A model generated the notes under the pieces. That model had not been told where the DNA came from and did not search any database. It saw nothing but the letters and a program-made list of their open reading frames with translations. Both the position numbers and the translations under genes were made by a program. DNA of 64,000 nucleotides from Micromonospora inositola. GTDB taxonomy: Bacteria; Actinomycetota; Actinomycetes; Mycobacteriales; Micromonosporaceae. The stretch is from the NCBI RefSeq assembly GCF_900090285.1, contig NZ_LT607754.1:744001-808000 (forward strand). Direction: 5' to 3'. Shown here piece after piece: positions 50,784-59,012 of this stretch (the first letter of the stretch is position 1; each line of letters starts with the position of its first letter).

Positions 50784-52127
50784 TCAGGGCGTCCAGTCGG
50801 GGCGCAGCGGGTAACCGTTCACGCCGTCCGGGCCGTTGTGGGTGGCCAGCACCTGGTGCAGCTGGATGCCGTTGCGCTCGAAGCCCAGCCGCGAGCCGGC
50901 CATGTAGAGCCCCCACACCCGGGCGGTGCCCGGCCCCACCTCGTCGACGCAGAAGTCCCAGTGCTCGACCAGGTTGCGGCACCAGCCGGCCAGGGTCAGC
51001 GCGTAGTGCTGCCGCAGGTTCTCCTCGTGGTGCACCTCCAGCCCGGCGTCGTGGATCTCGCTGATCAGCCGGCCCGGCCCGGCCAGCTCGCCGTCCGGGA
51101 AGACGTACCGGTCGATGAACGCGCCGGAGCGGTGCGGGGCCCGGTTGTCCGCTCGGGTGATGCAGTGGTTGAGCAGCCGCCCGCCCGGCTTCAGCCGGTT
51201 GCGCAGCGCCCCGAAGTACGCCGGGTAGTTGCGTACCCCGATGTGCTCGGTCAGCCCGATCGAGGAGATCGCGTCGAACTGCTCGCGCGGCGCGTCCCGG
51301 TAGTCCAGGTGCCGCACCTCGGCCAGCTCGCCCAGCCCCTCCCGCTCGATCGCCGCCTGCGCCCACTGGGCCTGCGCCTTCGACAGGGTCACCCCGAGCG
51401 CCTTGACGCCGTACTCCCGGGCGGCGTGCCGGACCATGCCGCCCCAGCCGCAGCCGACGTCGAGCAGCCGCATCCCCGGCCTCAGCGCCAGCTTGTTCGC
51501 GACCAGGTCGTACTTGGCCTGCTGGGCCTGCTCGAGGGTGTCGTCGGGGCTGTGGAAGACCGCGCAGGTGTACGTCATCGACGGGCCGAGCACCTTCTCG
51601 TAGAAGGCGTTCGACACGTCGTAGTGGTGGGAGATCGCGGTGCTGTCCCGGGTGCGGGAGTGCCGCAGCCCGTTCATCACCCGCTTCCAGCGCGGCAACG
51701 CCTCCTGCGGCGGGGGCGGCGGCGGCATCAGCCGCTCCCAGCCGAGGCCCCGGACCAGGGCCAGCGCCTCCGCCACCGGCGGCAACCGCAGCGGCATCTC
51801 GTCCTTGAGCACCCGCAGCGCCTCGTACGGGTCACCCGGGTGGACGCCGTCCAGCCCCAGGTCGCCGCTGACGTACGCCCGGGCCATGCCCAGGTCGCCG
51901 GGGGCGGTCAGCAGGTACGACAGGCCCCGCTCGGAACGGATGGACAGGGTGATCCCGGCGTCGGCCGGGCCGATGGCGCTGCCGTCGTAGCCGGTGACCC
52001 GGACCGGCAGCGCGCCGGTGGTCACCGCGCGGACCACCTCCGCCACGGTCGGTCCCGTGTGCCGGCCTCCCGCCGGCGGGCTGGACGGGGCGTTCGCCGC
52101 CCCCTGTTCACGGTCGATCAGGCTCAT
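50784..52127 (-). CDS. tmsB: Cyclopropane-fatty-acid-synthase-family methyltransferase, probable 10-methylene fatty acid synthase
   Basis: 447 aa, ATG at 52127. CFAS/mycolic-acid methyltransferase fold: HHYDVSNAFYEKVLGPSMTY, TCAVFHSPDDTLEQAQQAKY, motif I MRLLDVGCGWGGMVRHAARE (about 216-235), LGVTLSKAQAQWAQAAIERE, SSIGLTEHIGVRNYPAYFGA and a C-terminal GLEVHHEENLRQHYALTLAG. These transfer a methyl from SAM onto the double bond of oleate in phospholipids. The FAD-dependent oxidoreductase immediately upstream (4-nt overlap) indicates the TmsAB/BfaAB pathway, giving 10-methylstearate (tuberculostearic acid). Not experimentally shown here. Confidence 0.85.
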   Translation of the reverse strand: MSLIDREQGAANAPSSPPAGGRHTGPTVAEVVRAVTTGALPVRVTGYDGSAIGPADAGITLSIRSERGLSYLLTAPGDLGMARAYVSGDLGLDGVHPGDPYEALRVLKDEMPLRLPPVAEALALVRGLGWERLMPPPPPPQEALPRWKRVMNGLRHSRTRDSTAISHHYDVSNAFYEKVLGPSMTYTCAVFHSPDDTLEQAQQAKYDLVANKLALRPGMRLLDVGCGWGGMVRHAAREYGVKALGVTLSKAQAQWAQAAIEREGLGELAEVRHLDYRDAPREQFDAISSIGLTEHIGVRNYPAYFGALRNRLKPGGRLLNHCITRADNRAPHRSGAFIDRYVFPDGELAGPGRLISEIHDAGLEVHHEENLRQHYALTLAGWCRNLVEHWDFCVDEVGPGTARVWGLYMAGSRLGFERNGIQLHQVLATHNGPDGVNGYPLRPDWTP

Positions 52128-53521
52128 TGCCTTGCTACCGCCTTTTCGTAGAGTCCGGTGAGCCGGTGGTCCGGGTCGTATCGGTCCTTCACCGCGCGCC
52201 AGGTCTCCCCGCCGTAGAGCCGGTCGAACGCCGCGCGGTCGTAGTACGCGTCGGAGTAGAGCGACTTGTGTCCGCCCGCCTCCGACACCGCGCGCTCGAT
52301 CGCCCGGTTGACGTCGCCGTCGGCGGCGCCCTCGGCGATCGGCACGCTTCCCCAGAAGCCGATGTTTACATAGGTTTCGCCCGATTGGAGGGGATACAGC
52401 GGCCAGGCCCGGGCGGATCCCGGACCGGCCGGTTCACGCAGCCGCAGCGGGCAGAGCCAGACCGGGTTCATCCCGACTTGCCGGGCGAACCAGCGCAGGA
52501 AGTCGGCGGTGCCGTCGAGCGGGATCTCGACGTCCTGCACCACCCGCTCCCGGGCCGGCCGGCCGCGCCAGCGGTCGACCCGGGCGGCCACCTGGTGGCG
52601 GTGCTCCAACCGGACCAGCCGGTGGTAGAAGTCGCTGCGCCGGTACCGGGCCGGCCAGAGCCGGCGGACCACCGGGTGCTGTACCCCGAACGCCGCCGAG
52701 CACCAGAACCAGTCGGTGTCCCAGCGCCAGAGGTAGTCGTACGTGGTGAGGGTGTCCCGGGTGCGCCGGCGCAGCGAGCGGTAGTAGATGTCCTGGCCGG
52801 TGTAGTCGCTGGGCGGCTCCGCGTCGTCGCTGAACGTCCCGAGCACCAGGTACGCCTCGCCGGGGCTGAACATCACCCCGTCCATCGCGTCGACCGGCTC
52901 ACCGGCCCACTCGCCCTTGGCCACCACGTCACGGATCGCGTCGGTCAGCTCCTCCAGCCGGTTGAACCGGATGTTGCGCAACGCCACGTACCGGCGGACC
53001 GGTTGCAGCTCGATGCGCAGCCGGGTGGCGTAGCCGAGGCTGCCCAGCGAGTTGGGGAAGGCCCGGAACAGGTCGGCGTGCTCGCCCTCGGGCCGGACGG
53101 TGAGGATCTCGCCCGCCCCGGTGAGCACGTCCATCTCCCGCACCGACTCGTGCGGCAGCCCGTTGCGGAAGGAGGTGGACTCGATGCCCAGCCCGGTCAC
53201 CGCGCCGCCCAGGGTGATCGTGCGCAACTGCGGCACGACCAGCGGCATCAGCCCGTGCGGCAGGGTCGCGTCGACCAGGTCCTCGTAGGTGCACATGCCC
53301 TGCACGTCGGCCGTGCGGGCGGCCGGATCGACGGCGAGCACGCCGTTCAGGCCGCTGACGTCCAGCCCCGGGGTCCGCGGTGCGGATCGGGGCCGGAACA
53401 GGTTGGAGGTGCGTTTGGCCAGCCGTACCGGCTCGCCGGGTGGCACCGCGGCGTACGACCGCCGCAGCGTGTCCACCGCCTGATCATGGTCAACCGGATG
53501 ATCCACACGCTCCGAGCGCAT
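52124..53521 (-). CDS. tmsA: FAD-binding oxidoreductase, probable 10-methylene fatty acid reductase
   Basis: 465 aa, ATG at 53521. N-terminal FAD_binding_4/PCMH domain: RTSNLFRPRSAPRTPGLDVS, GVLAVDPAARTADVQGMCTY, LPHGLMPLVVPQLRTITLGG, AVTGLGIESTSFRNGLPHES. The C-terminal half is of the alditol-oxidase/24-sterol-reductase type (YDRAAFDRLYGGETWRAVKD, RYDPDHRLTGLYEK). Adjacent to and 4 nt overlapping the CFAS-type gene, as in the tmsAB/bfaAB operons that make 10-methyl branched fatty acids; it would reduce the 10-methylene intermediate. TGTGATCACA (53521-53530) is a perfect palindrome over the start region. Confidence 0.83.
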   Translation of the reverse strand: MRSERVDHPVDHDQAVDTLRRSYAAVPPGEPVRLAKRTSNLFRPRSAPRTPGLDVSGLNGVLAVDPAARTADVQGMCTYEDLVDATLPHGLMPLVVPQLRTITLGGAVTGLGIESTSFRNGLPHESVREMDVLTGAGEILTVRPEGEHADLFRAFPNSLGSLGYATRLRIELQPVRRYVALRNIRFNRLEELTDAIRDVVAKGEWAGEPVDAMDGVMFSPGEAYLVLGTFSDDAEPPSDYTGQDIYYRSLRRRTRDTLTTYDYLWRWDTDWFWCSAAFGVQHPVVRRLWPARYRRSDFYHRLVRLEHRHQVAARVDRWRGRPARERVVQDVEIPLDGTADFLRWFARQVGMNPVWLCPLRLREPAGPGSARAWPLYPLQSGETYVNIGFWGSVPIAEGAADGDVNRAIERAVSEAGGHKSLYSDAYYDRAAFDRLYGGETWRAVKDRYDPDHRLTGLYEKAVARQ

Positions 53522-53614
53522 GTGATCACACTACGCCTCACCCGCCAGTTCGGTGGGATGTCCACGGTGGCCATTTCGCGTCCGGCACCGGGCCGCCGGG
53601 TTACCGTGGCGGGC

Positions 53615-54085
53615 ATGTCGTCCCCCGCGCTCGCCGCCCTCGACGCCGCCGGCCTGCCGTACCGGGTGATCCGGCACGGACCGGTCCGCAGCCTCGCCGA
53701 GGCCGCCGCCGCCCGCGGCGTCGCGGTCCCCGACGTGGTCAAGACGATCGTGGTACGCCGGGGCGAGGACGACCACCTCTTCGTGCTCACCCCCGGCGAC
53801 CGGGTCGTCTCCTGGCCCAAGCTGCGCGCCCTGCTCGGGGTGAGCCGGCTGTCCATGCCGGACGCCCAGGCCGCCCGGGCCGCCACCGGCTACGAACGGG
53901 GCACCATCACCCCGTTCGGCTCGACCACCGCCTGGCCGGTCGTCGCCGACGAGCGGCTGCGCGGCCGGGAGATCACCCTCGGCGCGGGCGAGCCCGGGGT
54001 GGCCGTCGCGGTGGACGCAGACGCCGCCGTCACGGCGCTGGCGGCCACGGTCGCCGACGTCACCGATCCCGAGCCCGCCCGCTGA
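53615..54085 (+). CDS. YbaK/prolyl-tRNA-deacylase-like protein
   Basis: 156 aa, ATG at 53615. YbaK/ProX fold: LAALDAAGLPYRVIRHGPVR, SLAEAAAARGVAVPDVVKTI, VVRRGEDDHLFVLTPGDRVV, SWPKLRALLGVSRLSMPDAQ, ATGYERGTITPFGSTTAWPV. The central K in VVKT and G/P-rich loop GTITPFG are the family's substrate-binding elements. Such stand-alone proteins hydrolyse mischarged Cys- or Ala-tRNA(Pro). Divergent from the fatty acid operon. Confidence 0.82.
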   Translation: MSSPALAALDAAGLPYRVIRHGPVRSLAEAAAARGVAVPDVVKTIVVRRGEDDHLFVLTPGDRVVSWPKLRALLGVSRLSMPDAQAARAATGYERGTITPFGSTTAWPVVADERLRGREITLGAGEPGVAVAVDADAAVTALAATVADVTDPEPAR

Positions 54086-54124
54086 CCGCTGGCCGCCGCC
54101 GCGGGGCCGGCATAGCGTGGGGTC

Positions 54125-54409
54125 ATGCCGAAAGCCGTCTGGAACGACCTGATCGTCGCCGAGAGTGACGACACCGTGGTGGTCGAGGGCAACCACTACT
54201 TCCCCCGCGCGGCGCTGCGCGTCGAGCTGATCCGCGACTCCGCCACGCACACCGTCTGCCCGTGGAAGGGCACCGCTTCGTACTACACGCTCGAACACGA
54301 CGGGGAGACCAGCGCCGACGCGGTCTGGTACTACCCGGACCCCAAGCCGGACGCGGAGATGGTGCGCGACCGGGTGGCCTTCTGGAAGGACGTCCGGGTC
54401 GTCGACTGA
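54125..54409 (+). CDS. DUF427 family protein
   Basis: 94 aa, ATG at 54125. Matches DUF427: PKAVWNDLIVAESDDTVVVE, GNHYFPRAALRVELIRDS, HTVCPWKGTASYYTLEHDGE, WYYPDPKPDAEMVRDRVAFW. The invariant CPWKG motif and YFP are present. Function unknown. It follows the YbaK-like gene by 39 bp. Confidence 0.9.
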   Translation: MPKAVWNDLIVAESDDTVVVEGNHYFPRAALRVELIRDSATHTVCPWKGTASYYTLEHDGETSADAVWYYPDPKPDAEMVRDRVAFWKDVRVVD

Positions 54410-54467
54410 GTCACCCCGACACCGGGGCGACTGGCCAGCGGCGGTCGCCGTGGGTCAGGATGCCCCC

Positions 54468-55190
54468 ATGTCCGACCCGCACACCGACCCGCCCGGCACC
54501 GTGTACGGCGCCCGCCGCGCGGCCCGCCCCGGCCTGCCGCGGGACCCGCTGATGCGGATCGCGCTGGGGGTGGCGCTGGTGGGCGTACTGCTCGGGGCGT
54601 TCTTCGCCACCGGCGTGCTCGGCGGCGGCGACGACGAGCCGGTGCTGCCCGCGGCGGCCGCGCCCACCCGGCCGGCCGACGGGCCGACCGAGGCGGCGCC
54701 GACCACCGAGGCCGCGCCGACCACCCCGCCCGCGCCGTCGCCCACCCCCGCGCCCACCACCCCGCCGGCACCGGCCGCCGGGCCGAAGGTGTTCCGGGCC
54801 GCCGCCTCCGGCCTCTGTGTCGGCGTGAGCGACGAGGACCCCGAGGGCGCGCATGCGGAGCTGGCCGGGTGTACCGGCGGCCCGGAGCAGCAGTGGGTGG
54901 CGACGGCGGTCGCCGCCGACGTGTTCAGCCTGACCAACGCGGCCAGCGGCAAGTGCCTGGACGTCTACGGGCAGGGCACCGACGACGGCACGGACGTGGT
55001 GCAGTGGTCCTGCAACGGCCAGCCCAACCAGCAGTGGCGGCTCACCCCGGCCGGCGCCGGTCCGGTGCTGCTGGTCGCCGTGCACAGCGGCAAGTGCGCC
55101 CAGGTGCACGACGCCGGCACCGAGGCTGGTGACCAGCTCGAACAGGCCGCCTGCACCGGGGCGCCCGAGCAGCAGTGGACGGTGGGCTGA
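54468..55190 (+). CDS. Membrane-anchored ricin-type beta-trefoil lectin-domain protein
   Basis: 240 aa, ATG at 54468. Cytoplasmic basic start, one TM helix at about 29-48 (RIALGVALVGVLLGAFFATG), a Pro/Thr/Ala-rich linker, then a ricin B-lectin domain with three QxW repeats (GGPEQQWVATAVA, QPNQQWRLTPAG, GAPEQQWTVG) and conserved CLDVYGQGTDDGTDVVQWSC. The domain probably binds sugars at the cell surface. Three pairs of Cys fit disulfides within each repeat. Confidence 0.85.
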   Translation: MSDPHTDPPGTVYGARRAARPGLPRDPLMRIALGVALVGVLLGAFFATGVLGGGDDEPVLPAAAAPTRPADGPTEAAPTTEAAPTTPPAPSPTPAPTTPPAPAAGPKVFRAAASGLCVGVSDEDPEGAHAELAGCTGGPEQQWVATAVAADVFSLTNAASGKCLDVYGQGTDDGTDVVQWSCNGQPNQQWRLTPAGAGPVLLVAVHSGKCAQVHDAGTEAGDQLEQAACTGAPEQQWTVG

Positions 55191-55254
55191 CCAGGGCCAC
55201 TGCGGCCACGCCGGGAAGCCGCCGGGACCGACGTGCCCCGCCGTCGCGGCCCGC

Positions 55255-56340
55255 TCAGTCGGCCGTGGTCGCCGAGCGCAGCCGGTCCAGCGCTCCCGTG
55301 GCGTCGTGCAGGTGCACGTCGAACCCCGCCCGCTCCAGGCCGGAGCGGGGCCCCACGGCGGGACGCGCCGGTCCTCGCGGCCCGACCCCGTCGGCCGTCA
55401 CCTCGCCCACCGCCGGAAGGTGCCGCCCAGCCAGCTCGTCCAGTCCGGCGGCCAGGCCGAGGAGCTGATCAGGCAACCGGTCGGGGGCATTCTCCTCACC
55501 CGTCCTGATCCGCTCCCGCACGTTCTCGCACAGCAGGAGGGCGGCGGCGACCAGGACATCAATGTCGCTGAGCCGATCGTCGACCTGACGCACCCGGGCG
55601 GCGCGCCGGTGCCCGCGTACCGTCCGCGCGGTCACCCGCCGGGCCGTCAGGCGCGCCCGGGCCAGCCCACCGAGCCGGGCGTGGGCGTCCCGGGCCCGGT
55701 CGCAGGCCGTCGCCGCCAGGTGCGACGAGTTGCGGCCGAGCGCCTCGGCGGCGGTACGCAGGGCGTCGGCGGTGGCGTGCAGAATCTCCCGCACCGGCGC
55801 CGCGACCAGCTTCAGCGGATCGGGACTGAACAGCACCTGGCTGCCGAGCAGGCCGAGCGCGCCGCCCACCGCGGCGTCCAACAGATGTCCCAGCGATCTC
55901 CCCGCCGGGGCGAGGGTCAGCACGAACAGCACGGCGGCACCGGACTGGATGTACGCCAGCGGTCGGGCATCGATGATCGCGGCCGCCACCATCGCCAGGG
56001 CGACCGCCAGCACGGTCTGCCACGGCCCGGTCCCTATGCCGACGAGCCGGAACAGCTCCCCCACCGCGACCCCGGCCAGCACGCCGGCGAGCAGGTCGAC
56101 GGCCTGACGGCCGCGCCCGCCCACGCCGGCCGCCAGGCACACCACCGCCGCGGATGCGGCGAAGACCGGGGCCTGGTGCCCGAATATCGACCCGGCGATC
56201 CACCAGGCGGCGCCGGCGGTGACCGAGCACTGGGCGATCACCGGCACCGCCTGGCGTAGCCGGTGCCGCAGGGGCCCGGGGCTGGCGGCGTCGAGCGCCG
56301 AACGCAGGGTCGGCGTGAGCCGGTCCGGACGCCGGATCAC
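55255..56340 (-). CDS. FUSC-family (aromatic acid exporter-like) membrane protein, copy 1
   Basis: 361 aa from GTG at 56340. N-terminal six hydrophobic helices (VPVIAQCSVTAGAAWWIAGS, FAASAAVVCLAAGVGGRGRQ, LLAGVLAGVAVGELFRLVGI, VLAVALAMVAAAIIDARPLA, GAAVLFVLTLAPAG, VGGALGLLGSQVLFSPDPLK) then a ~150-aa helical cytoplasmic domain. 'GRGRQAVDLLAGVL' and 'LLGSQVLFSPDP' are shared with copy 2 at 59013. FUSC proteins resemble one half of ArAE/fusaric-acid exporters; the substrate is unknown. Confidence 0.82.
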   Translation of the reverse strand: MIRRPDRLTPTLRSALDAASPGPLRHRLRQAVPVIAQCSVTAGAAWWIAGSIFGHQAPVFAASAAVVCLAAGVGGRGRQAVDLLAGVLAGVAVGELFRLVGIGTGPWQTVLAVALAMVAAAIIDARPLAYIQSGAAVLFVLTLAPAGRSLGHLLDAAVGGALGLLGSQVLFSPDPLKLVAAPVREILHATADALRTAAEALGRNSSHLAATACDRARDAHARLGGLARARLTARRVTARTVRGHRRAARVRQVDDRLSDIDVLVAAALLLCENVRERIRTGEENAPDRLPDQLLGLAAGLDELAGRHLPAVGEVTADGVGPRGPARPAVGPRSGLERAGFDVHLHDATGALDRLRSATTAD

Positions 56341-56537
56341 CCGGATCGGCGGTTGGTCGGCGAGCCACCTTCCGCCGGCTCACCCACCGGGGACGGCCCG
56401 AGCCCGGCGGCACCGACCCCGGGGCGCCGGAGGTCGGTCCGCCGGCACGGCTCCGCGGTCTCCATACCGTCAAGGTAGCCACGCCAGCCGGCGCAGAGGG
56501 CGGGAACAGGTTCGGCGTCGGCCCGAACCGCCGCCGC

Positions 56538-57848
56538 TCAGCCCCGGTAGCTCCAGGCGCGGGGCCCGGCCGGCACGGCGGCCGGGATCGGCGGCACCGG
56601 GACGGCGACCGGCCCCCGCCGGCGCAACAGCAGCGAGAGCCCGGCCGCGCCGATCGACAGCGCGCCGGCCACGTACCAGGCCAGGGCGTAGTCGCCGAGC
56701 CGGTCGCGGACCAGTCCGGCGCCGGTGGCGGCGATCGCCGCGCCGACCTGGTGGGCGGCGAAGACCCAGCCGAAGACCACCGCGCCGGAGGCGCCGAAGT
56801 ATTCCCGGCACAGCGCCACCGTGGGCGGCACGGTGGCCACCCAGTCCAGGCCGTAGAAGACGATGAAGACCAGCATGCTCGGCTCGGCGGTGCCGGCGAA
56901 GAGGGCGGGCAGCATCAGCAGCGACGCGCCGCGCAGCGCGTAGTAGATGCCGAGCAGCAGCCGGCTGTCCATCCGGTCGGTGAGCCAGCCGGAGGCCACC
57001 GTGCCGACGATGTCGAAGAGCCCGACCAGGGCGAGCAGCCCGGCGGCGGTCGTCTCCGGCATGCCGTGGTCGTGCGCGGCCGGCACGAAATGCGTGCCGA
57101 CCAGGCCGTTGGTGGTCGCGCCGCAGATGGCGAAGCCGCCGGCGAGCAGCCAGAACGGCCGGGTCCGGGCGGCCTGGGCCAGCGCGCCGACCGCCCGGGC
57201 CGCCGCGCCGCCGGCCGGCGGCGTCGGGGGCGCCACCTCGGTCGCGCCGTAGGCCGGCAGCCCGAGGTCCGCCGGGTGCTCGCGCAGCAGCCAGACCACC
57301 AGCGGTACGACCGCCAGGGCGGCCCCGGCGACGACGAGCGCCGCCACCCGCCACCCGTGGTCGCGGACCAGCACGGCGACCAGCGGCAGGAAGACCAGTT
57401 GCCCGGCGGCCCCGCCCGCGGTCAGCACCCCCGTCACCAGGCCCCGCCGGTGGACGAACCAGCGCCCGGTCACGGTCGCCACGAAGGCCAGCGCCATCGA
57501 CCCGGTACCCAGCCCGACGAGGACGCCCCAGCAGAGGATCAGCTGCCAGCTCGCGGTCATGAAGACGGTCAGCCCGCTGCCGAGGGCCACCAGCACCAGC
57601 GCGCCGGCCACCACCCGGCGGATGCCGAAGCGGTCCATCAGCGCGGCGGCGAAGGGCGCGGTCAGCCCGTACAGCATGAGGTTGACCGAGACGGCGGCGG
57701 AGATGGTCGCCAGCGGCCAGCGGAATTCGGCGTGCAGCGGGTGCAGCAGCACCCCGGGCGTGGCGCGGAAGCCGGCCGCGCCGACCAGCGCCACGAAGGC
57801 GACGGCGGCGACGGACCAGGCCGGGTGGAGACGGCGGTATCGGGTCAC
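56538..57848 (-). CDS. Major facilitator superfamily transporter
   Basis: 436 aa from GTG at 57848 (MTRYRRLHPAW start; an ATG at 57899 would add 17 residues with no SD). Twelve TM helices; MFS_1 signature AALMDRFGIRRVVAGALVLV after TM2/3, LVGLGTGSMALAFVATVTGR, and second-half ASGWLTDRMDSRLLLGIYYA. The monocarboxylate/oxalate-type family is possible. Divergent from the DJ-1/AraC regulator with a ~70-bp gap. Confidence 0.9.
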   Translation of the reverse strand: MTRYRRLHPAWSVAAVAFVALVGAAGFRATPGVLLHPLHAEFRWPLATISAAVSVNLMLYGLTAPFAAALMDRFGIRRVVAGALVLVALGSGLTVFMTASWQLILCWGVLVGLGTGSMALAFVATVTGRWFVHRRGLVTGVLTAGGAAGQLVFLPLVAVLVRDHGWRVAALVVAGAALAVVPLVVWLLREHPADLGLPAYGATEVAPPTPPAGGAAARAVGALAQAARTRPFWLLAGGFAICGATTNGLVGTHFVPAAHDHGMPETTAAGLLALVGLFDIVGTVASGWLTDRMDSRLLLGIYYALRGASLLMLPALFAGTAEPSMLVFIVFYGLDWVATVPPTVALCREYFGASGAVVFGWVFAAHQVGAAIAATGAGLVRDRLGDYALAWYVAGALSIGAAGLSLLLRRRGPVAVPVPPIPAAVPAGPRAWSYRG

Positions 57849-57918
57849 GGTACGAGTCTCGGCAACCTCGGCCGGAACGACGAGTGGCCGGAAAGCCATC
57901 ATGCGCAATAATCGGGCC

Positions 57919-58890
57919 ATGACCCTCGCCCCGCACCGGATCGCGGTGCTCGCCGTCGACCAGGTGGTCGGCCTCGACCTCGGCACCCCGTCCCAGGTCT
58001 TCGGCACCGCCCGCACCGGCGACCTGGCGCAGCTCTACACCGTCGACACCTGCACCCCGGGCGGTCGGCCGGTCCGCAGCACCGCCGGCTTCCAGGTCCT
58101 CCCCGACCACGGGCTGGAACTGGTCGAGACCGCCGACACGGTGGTCGTCCCGGGCATCCACGGCGGTCCCCCAATGACCGACGGCACGCTCGACCCGGAC
58201 GTCGCGGCGGCACTCCAGGCGGCCCACCAGCGGGGCGCCCGGATCATGTCGATCTGCACCGGAGCCTTCGTGCTGGCCGCCGCCGGGCTCCTCGACGGCC
58301 GTCGGGCCACCACCCACTGGGCGTACGCCAGCCTGTTCCGCCGGCTGCACCCGGACGTCGACCTGGACCCGGAGGTGCTCTTCATCGACGACGGGGTGCT
58401 CACCTCGGCCGGGGTGGCCGCCGGCATCGACCTCTGCCTGCACGTCATCCGCACCGACCACGGCAGCGAGGTGGCCAACCGGGCGGCGCGGCGCTGCGTG
58501 ATGCCGCCGTGGCGGGACGGCGGCCAGGCCCAGTACATCGAGCGGCCGGTCCCCCGGGCGGTGGTGACGGGCACCGCGGCGACCCGGGAATGGGCCCGGC
58601 AACGGCTGCACGAGCCGGTCGCGCTGCGCGACCTGGCCGCGCACGCCCGGATGAGCGTACGCACCTTCACCCGGCACTTCCGCTCGGAGACCGGGCTGAG
58701 CCCGGCGCAGTGGCTGCTCCAGCAGCGCACCGAGCACGCCCGGCTGCTGCTGGAGACCACCGACCTGACGGTCGACCAGGTGGCCCGCCACGCCGGCTTC
58801 GGCACCACCGCCGCCCTGCGCCAGCACTTCCACCACCGCCTCGGCGTCGCCCCCGCCACCTACCGCCGCACCTTCCGCCACACCTCCTGA
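57919..58890 (+). CDS. GlxA-type regulator: DJ-1/PfpI amidotransferase-like domain plus AraC HTH
   Basis: 323 aa, ATG at 57919. N-terminal DJ-1/PfpI domain: HRIAVLAVDQVVGLDLGTPS, VVPGIHGGPPMTDGTLDPDV, IMSICTGAFVLAAAGLLDGR (Cys nucleophile elbow in SICTGAF), ATTHW. C-terminal AraC HTH: LRDLAAHARMSVRTFTRHFR, GLSPAQWLLQQRTEHARLLL, and second HTH VDQVARHAGFGTTAALRQHF. Family FtrA/GlxA; probably controls the divergent MFS gene. Confidence 0.92.
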   Translation: MTLAPHRIAVLAVDQVVGLDLGTPSQVFGTARTGDLAQLYTVDTCTPGGRPVRSTAGFQVLPDHGLELVETADTVVVPGIHGGPPMTDGTLDPDVAAALQAAHQRGARIMSICTGAFVLAAAGLLDGRRATTHWAYASLFRRLHPDVDLDPEVLFIDDGVLTSAGVAAGIDLCLHVIRTDHGSEVANRAARRCVMPPWRDGGQAQYIERPVPRAVVTGTAATREWARQRLHEPVALRDLAAHARMSVRTFTRHFRSETGLSPAQWLLQQRTEHARLLLETTDLTVDQVARHAGFGTTAALRQHFHHRLGVAPATYRRTFRHTS

Positions 58891-58916
58891 CCCCCACTCC
58901 CCACTCCCCGCTCTCG

Positions 58917-58985
58917 CGATCTTGCAGTTGGGGCCCCTCCGATGGCCTGTTTGCGGCTTTTGCCGAGGCACCAACTGCAAGATCG
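58917..58985. repeat. REP-like extragenic palindrome
   Basis: CGATCTTGCAGTTGG (58917-58931) and its exact reverse complement CCAACTGCAAGATCG (58971-58985), with a 39-nt internal loop. Between the convergent AraC and FUSC genes. Micromonospora genomes carry many such 'GATCTTGCA' palindromes (recalled, not counted). It may act as a bidirectional terminator. Confidence 0.65.
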
Positions 58986-59012
58986 GCAGGGGGGTGGGGC
59001 GGGGGTCAGGGG

